DNA of 64,000 bases. Source: Stromatinia cepivora (taxonomy: Eukaryota; Ascomycota; Leotiomycetes; Helotiales; Sclerotiniaceae). Of this stretch, positions 1-10,018 are shown piece by piece; position 1 is the stretch's first letter; each line of letters opens with the position of its first letter. Position numbers and translations under genes: made by a program. The stretch covers positions 930,001 through 994,000 of the forward strand of contig RCTD01000016.1 in assembly GCA_014898415.1 (NCBI GenBank), in the 5' to 3' direction. The notes beneath the pieces are model-generated. The model had not been told where the DNA came from and ran no database searches. It was given only the letters and a program-made list of their open reading frames with translations.

Positions 1-1783
1 CCAGGATCATTAGCAGCAGCAAGAAGTAGGGATGGATCAATCTGCATATCACCGTGATTCTGTATATCACCGTGATTAACCATAACAGGTGTATGAGCCT
101 GGGGTTGTGGTTGGACCTGAGCCTGTGCTTGAGCTTGAGCTTGGGATTGTGCATGTGCATGTGCGTGGGCTTGAGCCTGGGCTTGAGCCTGACGAGCTTG
201 TGCTTGCATATGAGATTCTTGTGCTTGCATGTGAGACTGAGCTTGGTTCTGCGAGTGAGCATGAGCATGAGCATGAGCTGCAGTTTGAATAAGTGCTTCC
301 TGCGGATCTGGTTGGAAATTTGGTCCTCCATCTTGATTGTGATGGAATTGTTCCATAGATGGACCAGGTTGGAAAGTACTATCAAACTTCTTTCTCCTTG
401 TTGGATCACGTTTAGTCTGATCATCACGAAGACGCTTCATGACGTCCCGACATAGAACTTCCATCGCCTTGACTTTTTGGGCATGCTGAGGATCGGCGTC
501 TCCCGGTGCAAGTAGATTCTGCAATAGCTCTGACCCATTAATCCAGGACGCCTTGAGCTCCTGCCAATGCTCTTCCCCAGCTTCAAGCTTACTAGTGAAA
601 TGGTCAGCCTTCAATGTCTGGTAGAAAGCATTACGAAGTTGCCTGGACTCCTCAGGATTTACTCCTAATGCATTCTTGGCTTCAGCGATAGTCATGCGAC
701 GCTCCAGGGTTCGCATTCGCTTTGTTACATCCCCACAAACAACGTCGAGAGCTAGCTTCTTTGGATCCAGATTATCATCATTATTCCAGAAAACTGATTG
801 TAGATGTTCACTCTCTTGTATGAGTCTATCCTTGGCAGCTTCCCAACGCTCGGGTCCAGCAATGGTCTTTTTTATGATACCTGCTTCTTCGCATATGCGT
901 TGGAATTTTGCCCTTATATCACGATATAAACGATTATCAAGACTCAAGAAAGACTTGCTCTCATCGATAGTTGTTTCGGAAGGGAATCGAGGGGGTCCTG
1001 GAGGATCTGCCGGGAGACCAGCCCAGCCACGGGTGCGACGACGACGTTTGCGAGCGGCCCATCGTTCTGCAGATTCGGCCTGTAACTTGGCGTAACGTTC
1101 TTGTCTTTTTGCCATAACCTCTGGACTAAGTGGCGGAGATTCCGCTCTAGAGTTGTTCTTGGGAGTGGATGAAGCTGGTGGTAAATCTTCCATTTGTCCT
1201 TCCATCTGCTGATCTCCTTCAAGTAACTGTCCATTGTTGTAGAATGCCTGTTGTAATTGATTTTCTACATCTTGATCCATCTGCTTTTTTGATTTGTTCC
1301 CATTAGGTACTCGTAATAGCCAACGATTCTTCGCTCTGACGCGCATAAGTTCACGCTCCTTGATTTCGAATCCCTCTTCGTTGAGAATGCGAAGCATTTC
1401 GCGCTGTGAAGTATTGATGTCCCATAGTTCCTTGACGCGCTGAACGAGTGGCTCATTCCTATGTGCAGGATTTTGTTTCGAAGGGAATTCCCATTTTTTG
1501 AATTGGGTTTGAAATGCACGTTTACTTATCAAGGTCAGTCATTGTCAGTGCGAGTGGTACGGGTGTGCATATCGATATATGATGCATGATGCTATAGTTG
1601 CTATAGTATACTATAGCTTGCAGCGCAGCACAGTGCAGTGCAGTTCAAACAAGATATATAAACTTACGATGGATTAAAGGACATGGTTTCTTTCATAAAT
1701 TCCATAATTTCTTCCAATGATTTTTTCTCATCAATATACATGCGATAGCATACCTCCTCCTTATCATCCCAATCATAAACCAT
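1..1783 (-). CDS. Clr5-domain protein, C-terminus cut by the window edge
   Basis: Probable nuclear protein with an N-terminal Clr5 domain, a fungal module of unknown biochemical role. Two exons: 1668-1783 and 1-1524, joined over a 143-nt intron (1525-1667, GTAAGT donor). The join restores one continuous domain: about 38 residues with W..KEEV..MY and LEEIMEFM, then SKRAFQTQFKKWEF, the diagnostic YK..F.KW-like end of Clr5. Next come a basic stretch (ARKRRRRTRGW), two related helical blocks of the form RLRDDQ/RMRTLERR, and at the visible C-terminus a His/Gln/Ala-rich tract (HAHAHAH, QAQAQAQ). About 546 codons are visible. I chose the ATG at 1783 (CAAAATGG context) because its frame is closed by TGA just upstream. 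A different open frame begins at an ATG near 2027 and overlaps this start, so an extra 5' exon is possible. Function is not recognised beyond the domain. Confidence 0.8.
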
Positions 1784-2715
1784 TTTGACGGTTGTTCCCA
1801 ATCGTCATCAGGATAAAAATAGCTGATTAGGTTTTGATACTCGGGGGGGTTTGAGTCGTGGCTTTGACGGTACTTGGAGGTTGCCGTTGATTGCGTTGAT
1901 GATGTTATAGGTCGCCGTTTTTCGGAAAATAGGAAAGGTTTGATTGATGATGAGGTGGGCACAGATCTACTAGACTTCTCGTTTAACGGTAGTAATATTG
2001 TCACATGACATTGAGATTGATGCGGGGTATTAGTCATCCATTTGCACTTTATGGGTATCTCGACAAAACAAAGGTTCACTCCGCAGTATATTTATCAAAC
2101 AGACTCCTCCTACTTTGATCTTATTGTCGACATCAACTGGATTCTACTCAAGTCCTCCTTGAACATAGGATTGAAATACACCAAAATATATATCTACCAG
2201 AGGCTACTAATTTCGTATACTAAAGCAGCTATGCATAAGGTATAATCTAAGCAATCTTTACGGTCCAAATCGCAAGCTTATACTATCTAATATCTAACCC
2301 CCTTTATTGCTATTCTCCATCCGATATATCACCCGAGAAATACAATCGCCTTATTGCTATTTCATATAATACGGAGTTGAGTTCAGTATCTCAACCGTAT
2401 CTCACATTTGATTGCTCAGAAAACATTCAATTCATGAAAGTTGGCTATTCCATACGTCATTGAGCATCGTTATGTTAAATGCTTGATTTCGATGCGTCTC
2501 GATTCTTTCAATCACCGAATTTGTGCTTGATCCAGATCTAACATTCGCTTCTGCATTTCTTCCCATACAAGGTTTCAATCACCAAGTTTAACTTGATCTA
2601 CTTCCGAGATTGGCCTCTCCGCATTTCTTCTCACACAAGCTTCTTTCTCACCGACGCTTCAATCTGACAGTCTTACTACACGTTTACTTCTACTTTGTCG
2701 TCACATAGATTTATC
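1784..2715. other. divergent intergenic region, Clr5 gene / GH64 gene
   Basis: This 0.93 kb lies between two divergently oriented genes and should hold both promoters. It includes an open minus-strand frame (about 1790-2027) beside the Clr5 start that may be leader or missing exon, and AT-rich sequence around 2180-2240. I see no RNA gene or convincing repeat. Confidence 0.5.
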
Positions 2716-3857
2716 ATGTCTCAAACTCTAGATATTCAGCTACAGAATCGTTACCCTTCAGACGAAGTGTATGCTTATATCACGGGACTAGCACTAAACA
2801 ACAATAACCGTGTCTTTCTACTGAAAGCCGATGGAAAGACGCCATATTACCCCGAGTCACCACCACGTACCGTTTATCCACTTTCAGCAGACTGTGCGAT
2901 TAAACTAGGAAGGCAAGGCAGTACCACTATTGCTACGATCCCACTCCTTGCTGGAGGAAGAATATGGTTTTCGATAGGGAAGAAATTGGAGTTCTTCGTC
3001 AACCCGGGGCCGGCGTTGGTTGAGCCATCTGTTACCAATCCTTCTGATCACAATATTAATACCAATTGGGCGTTTTGCGAGTTCACTTTCAATCAAACCC
3101 AAATCTATGCCAATATAAGGTCCTTTTACCTACCACATGATACCTTTCAAAATCGCTAATGTGGAACAGCTATGTCGACTTTGTTAGTCTGCCAGTCTCT
3201 ATGAAACTTATTACTGAAAATGGTGGGCCACAAGAAATTCCAGGCCTGAAAGCAGATGGTCTAGAGACTATATGTGCCGGTCTGAGAGCACAAAGTCAAA
3301 TCGACGGGGCAGGATGGGACAAATTGATTGCAGAATCCGGTGGCCAGAAACTTCGAGTATTGAGCCCCAATCATGAACCAGGCTTTAGCGGTTACTATGA
3401 ATCCTACGTCGATGAAGTGTGGGACAAATATAGCAAAACACCATTAATTGTCGACACACAAGCGGAATGGGGAAAGGTTGAGGGCCGGGTATGCAACGGG
3501 CAATTAAAATTTCCTGGTCTAGCAACATTTTCGAAACCATCTACTGCAGACATTTTCAGTTGTAGCTCCGGTCCGTTTGCCAATAATGCTGGAGCGACAG
3601 GACCACTCACCGCTCGCATTAGTGCGGCATTGAATCGATCCACATTGTTAAGCAATGACCACCATCCAACCAAGGAAAGAGTATCAGAGTACTATCGAAA
3701 TAACATCACCAACCACTATGCTCGACTTGTTCATGAAGCAAATCACCATGGTCGTGGATATGCCTTCCCATATGATGATGTTTCTTCCGGCAATGAGACT
3801 GATCAGTCTGGTTTCGTAAGCGGATGGCCAAAGTCATTCACCGTATCTATTGGTTGA
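2716..3857 (+). CDS. GH64 family beta-1,3-glucanase-like protein
   Basis: Predicted member of glycoside hydrolase family 64 (thaumatin-like fold, beta-1,3-glucan hydrolysis). Two exons, 2716-3119 and 3170-3857, with a 50-nt intron holding a GCTAAT branch site; splicing turns the interrupted frame into IYANISYVDFVSLPVSM, a typical GH64 stretch, giving 363 aa. Supporting features are DEVYAYITGLAL near the N-terminus, GGRIWFSIG, NPGPALVEPSVTNPSD, YYESYVDEVWDKYS and the C-terminal HEANHHGRGYAFPYDD followed by DQSG. The start is the ATG at 2716; the frame opens earlier only through a TTG. No signal peptide is visible, so the protein may act inside the cell or leave by an unconventional route. Catalytic acids were not assigned residue by residue. 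It is divergent from the Clr5 gene and convergent with the amine oxidase. Confidence 0.88.
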
Positions 3858-4682
3858 GACTGGACGGTATCCCGAGTTACATCTATGTCATTATCCTCGA
3901 TCTTGCGGTGATCCATTGGGTGATCCTTACCCAAAAACGCCATCTCGATACATCTATTCATCTTTTCAGATACTACTTTGATGGTCATTTACTCATGCAA
4001 CGCTATTGGTAAAGTTTGTAGGAAGCGATTTTGATTCAGTGAAGAATCAAATTGAACGGATGGACGATCCTGGGACGATGACAATATTAACTCCAAAAAA
4101 TGCCATATATGATCCGAAACGATAGACACAAGATTAAAATACACATCATGCAAGATCTTACCAATGGAACCCAAACTATACAAACCGTTGATGTCGATTA
4201 ATCATTTGGATTCTTTTAACTCCTCAAGTAAAGAGCAATCATCCTCCGTACCCAAAATTCCATTTTGATTATATATTATATGCATAAATACCAACCTTTT
4301 TCCACCTTCCACCATCCAACTTCCAACTTCTAGGCAATTGATACACCGTGGCGCACAGCATCACAACATTGACTTTACAAAAGCTAGTTAGTCCCTTCAA
4401 AGGAGCAACATTGAAGATATGATTCTCGCTCCTTTCATATTTATAATTTATCCAGGATAATTACATATATCGAACTCAACCCTTGCGCCGTATGACGAAC
4501 CCATAAGAAATTCGAAATTCCTGCTATGCAGGTATTTCGATTACTGATAACTAGGTACAGATAACATAACACTAAATTCTAAGTGAAAATTCTAATACAA
4601 ACGCGACGTTATTCATGCTAATACTCATACACAAGAGATCTCTCTAAACCTCCTTCCCTTCCCTTTTTAATCACAACTTCGC
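3858..4682. other. convergent 3' intergenic region
   Basis: This 0.8 kb AT-rich stretch separates the 3' ends of the GH64 gene and the copper amine oxidase gene. It should carry both 3' UTRs and polyadenylation signals. The short open frames in it have no coding character, and no repeat or RNA gene was seen. Confidence 0.5.
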
Positions 4683-6966
4683 TTACAACTTCGCCTCACC
4701 CCCCTTACAACATCCCTCCCCCTCCCCATCCTTCTGCACACTCTCCTTCTCCATCTCCATCTCCTTCCCCTTCCCCACCACCAACAGCGACGACAAATTC
4801 CTCGAACTAGGTACATCAATCGACGGATTCGCCTCAAAAAAATCACACGGCTTAATCCTCAACTCATGAATCTCCACCGGCATAACCGGCCAATCCTCCA
4901 CGCGCGGATTATGCGTCAAGCCAAAACAATTCCAGACAACTACATCCTCGCCCTCCTTACTCAACTCCTCGCCCCTCTCCACCGCATCCGCAACCCCGTC
5001 GATTTCCCTCTTGCTCTGAAGCGTATATCTTCCACCCGCGAATAATTCTCCATCCCGATATTTAGTTACCCAAACGTGATGTTGAGCGAATCTCGCTCGT
5101 TGGGCTTGGATACTCTCATCCTGCGCGAGGAGCACCTGCGTAGCCGCAGGCATAAATTTATATCCGACGTTCTTCCCACTGATTCTATTTTTCTTCGCTG
5201 GATTCACCATTTTGATAAACATGTTGTTCATGGGTGCGGCGTCCATCCATGTTGATTTCTCCACTGGCTTTGAAACCACTTCGTAGAAATTGCCGTAAGG
5301 GTTCCTCGCCTTATCAGCCACGGCATGAGATTCTTCAACCATAACGGTATTTAAGGGTCCGTCGACCGCGGGATCAATACGCACACAGAAGATGTGTTGA
5401 TGATTTTGCGCTAGGACACCAGGGGCGACAACATTTCCATTCTCGCTCTTGTTCTTGCCGGCATCGATGGAGACGCAGGATACGATACCCGTAGCGCGTG
5501 TTTCAACAGTGATACCACCTGCAAGATCAAATTTATAGGCGAATACGTATTCATAGTTGGCGAGGGTAATGATGAATTGAACGACGAGTTCGCGGTGACG
5601 GGTTACGACTGCGCGACCGGTACGCCAGTTGGTGTGTTTCCAGCCGATACCGGAGTCTTGTTCGTGCAGACAAATCACGTTGGGGCTTGTGGAAACGGTT
5701 CCATCACTTTCAGTTTTGGTGCCGTCGAAATACTGCGTTTGGTTAGCTATCTGCTTTGACGTTTTGGGGGTTTTGATATCTGGAGATTGGATGGGGGCAC
5801 GAACTTTTATGACGCCCAGACAATCACATCCCAACTGGAGGTTATTTGCGCAGTCTCCTGCACCACCATCTCCAAAATCAAATGCTTGTTTGCGATAAAA
5901 TGGAGCTCGAGCATCTGCATACGGAACAGTCTAGATATAAAATAATCAGCAAGTTATTCAACCACAAGCAAGAAATCAACCTCACATACCATCTCAGAGA
6001 AACTCAACCGATACAGAATACTCCTCCCCTCATATCTCACATCATGAATGGTAGCTCCCTCCCTATGATTAAACCCCACTCTAAACCTCCAATTTTGCCA
6101 CTCCACCAAACTCTCATCTTCACCTACCACAAAACTGGCTCCTTCAGGCTGCACCACATTAATCGGTTTCAAGCCCTTTCTCGTACCATTTTCCAACAAC
6201 TCCGGCACATATTCCGAAGGCTTACAGTGTTTTAAGATATCCCTATCATGAGTTCCAACCTTAAACCCATCCTCAATTCCTCCCGTCGCCAATCTCTCAA
6301 CCCGAATGATTTCACGCGTAGAGGCATCCATGATAGGAATCAAAGGAAGCGGATACCCATAGAAGTTCGAATCTGGATTCCCATTTCGCGTATCCTGTGC
6401 AAAGCAGAGACCTTGAAAGTATCGAGGGTTTTCGTCCTCGATAGTGCCTCCGTATGGCCAAGGTTCTACGACGACTTCAAATCCTTCTGGGATATGAAGC
6501 TCGGAGACGGCTTCTTTAAAGAGAGAGGAAGACCAGGCGGCTTTTACTAGCTCGTCGAATTCGACTCTGTGGGGGGAGAGTCAGTTTGGATTGATATATA
6601 TTGGGAACATCAAACGTACAAAGTCAAACGAGCATGATGTTTCGTATCGACAATCTCCCTCAAAATCTCAACACCTTCCTCAACATCGACGAGAGACTCT
6701 AGGTATTGTGGTATCTTACTACCACCAATGACATCATACATAACTCTGGCAACTCTTTTTGGGTAAACAGTTGATGCGTTGAGAGCGCCATTATGTTCCA
6801 TTTCTAGAAACTTTTGGAGCTCAGTCTTGGGAGGTTCTTCGAGAGATATCGTGCGGAAGGAGACGAGAGAGCTGGTGTGTAGACCTTGAACTATGTCGCG
6901 GGCTTTATGGGCCTCGGTGACTGAGAGTTGGGTGAGGGGATGTGGTCTTGTGGTTGGAGGGGCCAT
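4683..6966 (-). CDS. copper amine oxidase (TPQ enzyme), likely peroxisomal
   Basis: Oxidatively deaminates primary amines to aldehyde, ammonia and hydrogen peroxide, using copper and a tyrosine-derived topaquinone. Three exons (6620-6966, 5990-6566, 4683-5930) separated by introns of 53 and 59 nt give 723 aa, normal for the family. The cofactor motif TLANYEY is present (precursor Tyr about 434), the likely catalytic Asp lies in AFDFGD (about 326), and the copper histidines are in NHQH (about 485 and 487) and LTHNPRVEDWP (about 648). The protein has no signal peptide and ends in AKL, a canonical PTS1 peroxisomal signal, after a low-complexity KEMEMEKES tail. The start at MAPPTTRPHP (6966) is the first in-frame ATG; the frame upstream opens only at a GTG (7098). 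An out-of-frame ATG at 7100 would make a short upstream ORF if transcribed. Its divergent neighbour is a transporter pseudogene. Confidence 0.93.
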
Positions 6967-7386
6967 GTTGATTGGCAAAGAATTGATATATTGTGATATA
7001 GTATTCAACCAAGCAAACAAGGCGTATAAAATACAATTGTGTAGACTTTGTGAACTGAAGGAATAACGTGAAGAAAAGATGCACAGATTGGAAACCACAT
7101 GGGGGGGTCTTCTATAAATACAAGTTATGAAAGAAATCGATCCTACTACCGGTTATTGAACAACATCACCATCAGTTACCCCGCCACTCAACAGCATTAT
7201 GTAAATCCATTGATTCTGATTGCATGAATCTGATAAGCCACTAACATGATTGGTAGATACACATAGCCGTTCGGTTATCTCGCTTATCTCGGTTATTTTC
7301 TAATGCGGGACGCGTGTATCTCAACCATCAATCACATACCCGGTATCACGAATCCTCTGGTCAATGACCCTATAATACGGTAAGAT

Positions 7387-7610
7387 TATAATCCTGCAAG
7401 ATTCGCGGTCTTGGAATTTGAGTCAGGCTAATGTTAGGCCGCCTTTGGAGTCTATAGTCTTGATTGACGAGATTATTATAACTAGAGAGTAGGACTAACG
7501 AGCCACCAATTTGCAGCACTCTTCACCAGGACTTTCAGACAGAATCGACTCGATATTCATCCGCTCAGGAATTGGCCTAATGCCAAGACTGCGAATCTTG
7601 AAGGATTATA
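7387..7610. repeat. imperfect inverted repeat, 28-bp arms
   Basis: The left arm 7387-7414 (TATAATCCTGCAAGATTC at its start) is the reverse complement of 7583-7610 with 26 of 28 matches. The arms are about 170 bp apart. A further shared TTAGGCC lies just inside both arms. The interior has no ORF, so this looks like a MITE-type or solo TIR remnant. Confidence 0.7.
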
Positions 7611-7616
7611 CGGTAA

Positions 7617-7741
7617 TACTCGTGCTGCCAGAAAGTATGAAACTCGGACGCTAGAGAAACCAGGTTATTCCTCTTGTAATTTACCGTCTTGTGATACGTG
7701 CATAAAGTTTCGGAGTTGCATACTTTCTAGCCGCAAGAGTA
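7617..7741. repeat. second imperfect inverted repeat, 32-bp arms
   Basis: The arm 7617-7648 (containing GAAAGTATGAAACTC) pairs with 7710-7741 (containing GTTGCATACTTTC) with about 27 of 32 matches over a 61-bp loop. It abuts the first inverted repeat, so the two may be halves of one decayed element. No transposase frame is present. Confidence 0.65.
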
Positions 7742-8064
7742 GCTTATCAACGCTGAAGTATTTCGTAACGCCGTGACACGGCATTTTCATGCTCGTCTCA
7801 ACTTTGGAATTAATGTGGCTAATCTTTTTCGGAACTAAATCGATATGACAAGTGAAAATTACAGCCTTGATACGTGGGTGATAACGGAAAGGCTCCGCTT
7901 GTACGAAAACACATGCCGCGGAGTGTTGTACACCTCCTTGATCTTTCTCTATTATCTCAACTTAAAGTTTGTGTTACAATACAGACTTTGCCTCTGATAT
8001 TGTACGACTGTCCTCAACGACACTGTCTTTGGACGAGAATTGTGAAAACTTTTTTTTTCCAATA

Positions 8065-9939
8065 ATGGATTTTGAAAGTGACTTTAAAAAGGATGATATG
8101 ATGAAGGAATTCCAGCCTTCGTCTACAGGAGCAGAGGAGGGAACGGATGATGTTCCAGTAGCCGAACAAGTAGAAGAATTACGCAAAGACTTCTCGGTCT
8201 GGTCACTTGGCTCATTATGTCTCTGCCTGATGGCAACATGGGAGGCATTGTCCAGTGTTGTAACAGCAGCATTGGCAAATGGCGGAGCTCCATGTCTTTT
8301 CTACAACTAGTAAGTCATATTAGATCCATGAGCCAGAATAGCGTCACTGATAATCTTACAGCTGCATTTCATTGATCGGAAGTCTGACGATATCATCATC
8401 CTTAGCCGAGATTGCGTCCATTTAGCCGACAGCTGGCGGTAAGCAACACCCTCCGCACCCGAAATATTGTTCCAGTCTGACGTAAAGCATTAGGGCAATA
8501 CCATTTCGTCGCTGCTCTGGCCCCAAGGGACCAAATGAAGATTGCATCCCGGTTCACCGGCTGGACCTCCATCGGTGGACAAATTGTTCTTACAGCATCA
8601 GCAGCGTTTTCTGCAGGACTGCAATTACAAGGCCTTATAACGCTCAATAACCCAGATAACTATGCGCCAACTAGATGGCAGGGTATGTTCTTCTACTGGT
8701 TGGTTCTTTTATATTCTGCTGCCGTGAATATATGGGGATCGAAAGTACTCCCACACACGAATCTAGCGTCTGGTAATTCATCACAACCCACAACGATTTA
8801 TTCCAACAAAGCTGATGGATTTAGGTGTCCTACATATTGCCGGCGTCGCAGCAATCATGGCGGTACTTGGAGTTATGGCACCCAAACATGATGCCCATTT
8901 TGTCTTCGTTCAAGTTACGAATACCAATGGCTGGCAAAATGGTGGGGTATCATGGCTTGTAGGTCTTTTGAGTGCTATCTATCCACTTCTTAGGTAAGAC
9001 ACGTTCCGAGTCTCGAATGTTGTTGTGTATTAATGATACCACAAAGTTACGAGGCAGCTTGTCACTTAGCAGAAGAGATGCCACGCCCTGCACGAGATGT
9101 TCCAATTGCCATGGTCGGAAGTGTGGCTGTGAACGGAATTTTGGGACTTGGGTATTGCATCCTGCTGTTGTATTCCCTTGGTGACTTGGACGAATGTAAG
9201 GAATTTCTCCTCTCTCATTTGATACCATAAATGCTCCAATGAAACCAAGTTCGACGTTCGAAAAACCTAGAATGAGAAAGATTGTTGACAGTTGTAACTC
9301 CAGTACTCGCATCCCCGACTGGATTCCCGTTCATGCAGCTGTACTAAAACGTTACTAATAACATAGCCGGAGCAACTATATTAATCTTAATCGTCTGTTT
9401 TATTGCCGTAGCGGCCAATGCCGCTGGTTGTACCTCAACTTCACGAACCTATTGGGCATTTGCTCGCGATTCTGCAAACTCCATATCCGAAGTACTTTGC
9501 ACACATAAGCCCAACAACACAAGTACCTGTTCGCTCTATTGTAGCCCTGACCGTGGTAGAGACGCTGCTTGGTCTAATATACCTCGGAAACAGTACAGCA
9601 TTCAACGCCATCTTATCGATGTCCGTCCTTGGGATGTATACTTCGTATCTTATGCCAATTATCTATATAATAATATATAGTAGAAAGAATCTCAAAAGAA
9701 GTCAATATGGGCCATTTAAATTGGGTGACACATTGGGATTGGTAGTCAACGTGGTGGCTGTTGTTTGGCTTCTCGTGGCGATAGTGTTCTGCACTTTTCC
9801 CAGTGTGCAGCCCGTCACCGCACAAAACATGAACTATAGCGTGGTTGTCATGGGTGGATGGCTGTTTTTCGGTGCGATATTTTATTTCGGCTTTGGGAGA
9901 AAGGAATATAATGGACCCATCGGGATTATTGAAATGTAA
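8065..9939 (+). pseudogene. amino acid/choline-type permease pseudogene (APC superfamily)
   Basis: Multi-spanning transporter of the fungal amino acid/GABA/choline permease group (APC superfamily). Exons follow a clean pattern: 8065-8309, 8362-8438, 8494-8772, 8825-8993, 9047-9195 and 9292-9939, with introns of 52, 55, 52, 53 and 96 nt. Family landmarks are in order: SVWSLGSLC, SSLAEIAS, PTAGGQYHFVAAL, SYEAACHLAEEMPRPARD, PTGFPFMQLY, CTSTSRTYWAFARD, GMYTSYLMPI and a C-terminal YNGPIG. Three lesions break the frame. A TAG (8423-8425) sits where an aromatic residue precedes PTAGG, a TAA (9345-9347) follows PFMQLY, and one extra base around 9470-9481 shifts the frame between WAFARD and PYPKYFAH. 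Splice sites remain intact, so inactivation looks fairly recent. Sequencing error could explain one lesion but hardly all three. Substrate cannot be told from sequence. The Zn2Cys6 gene ends only 79 bp downstream. Confidence 0.88.
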
Positions 9940-10018
9940 GAGGTAGCAGTGTTTTAGAATTGAGGATGATAGGAGTAGTTATGCCGGCAGCCTTTTCCTA
10001 TAAATTGTACACTGGAAC

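Larger units (their letters stand above)
6967..8064. other. divergent region with inverted-repeat remnants
   Basis: This 1.1 kb lies between the amine oxidase start and the permease pseudogene start. It contains two nested inverted-repeat pairs (7387-7414 with 7583-7610, and 7617-7648 with 7710-7741), listed separately. The small open frames at 7874-8065 are upstream of the permease ATG and look like leader sequence. Confidence 0.5.

Noticed and set aside
54..455. Plus-strand frames at 54-455 and 89-292
   Set aside because: Antisense of the His/Gln/Ala repeat tail of the Clr5 gene; composition is an artefact of the repeat.
2695..2715. N-terminal extension of the GH64 protein
   Set aside because: The extra codons begin with TTG; the first ATG at 2716 matches the family N-terminus.
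7874..8310. Small frames over the permease 5' end on both strands
   Set aside because: The plus frame upstream of 8065 has no features and the minus frame is antisense of exon 1.
8420..8426. TTTAG at the first permease stop as an alternative splice acceptor
   Set aside because: Using it would delete a conserved helix (YCISLIGS to LAEIAS), and the normal acceptor at 8360-8361 is clean.
9341..9367. 26-nt GT..AG stretch removing the second permease stop
   Set aside because: Too short for a fungal intron and it would remove the conserved NVTNNIAG part.
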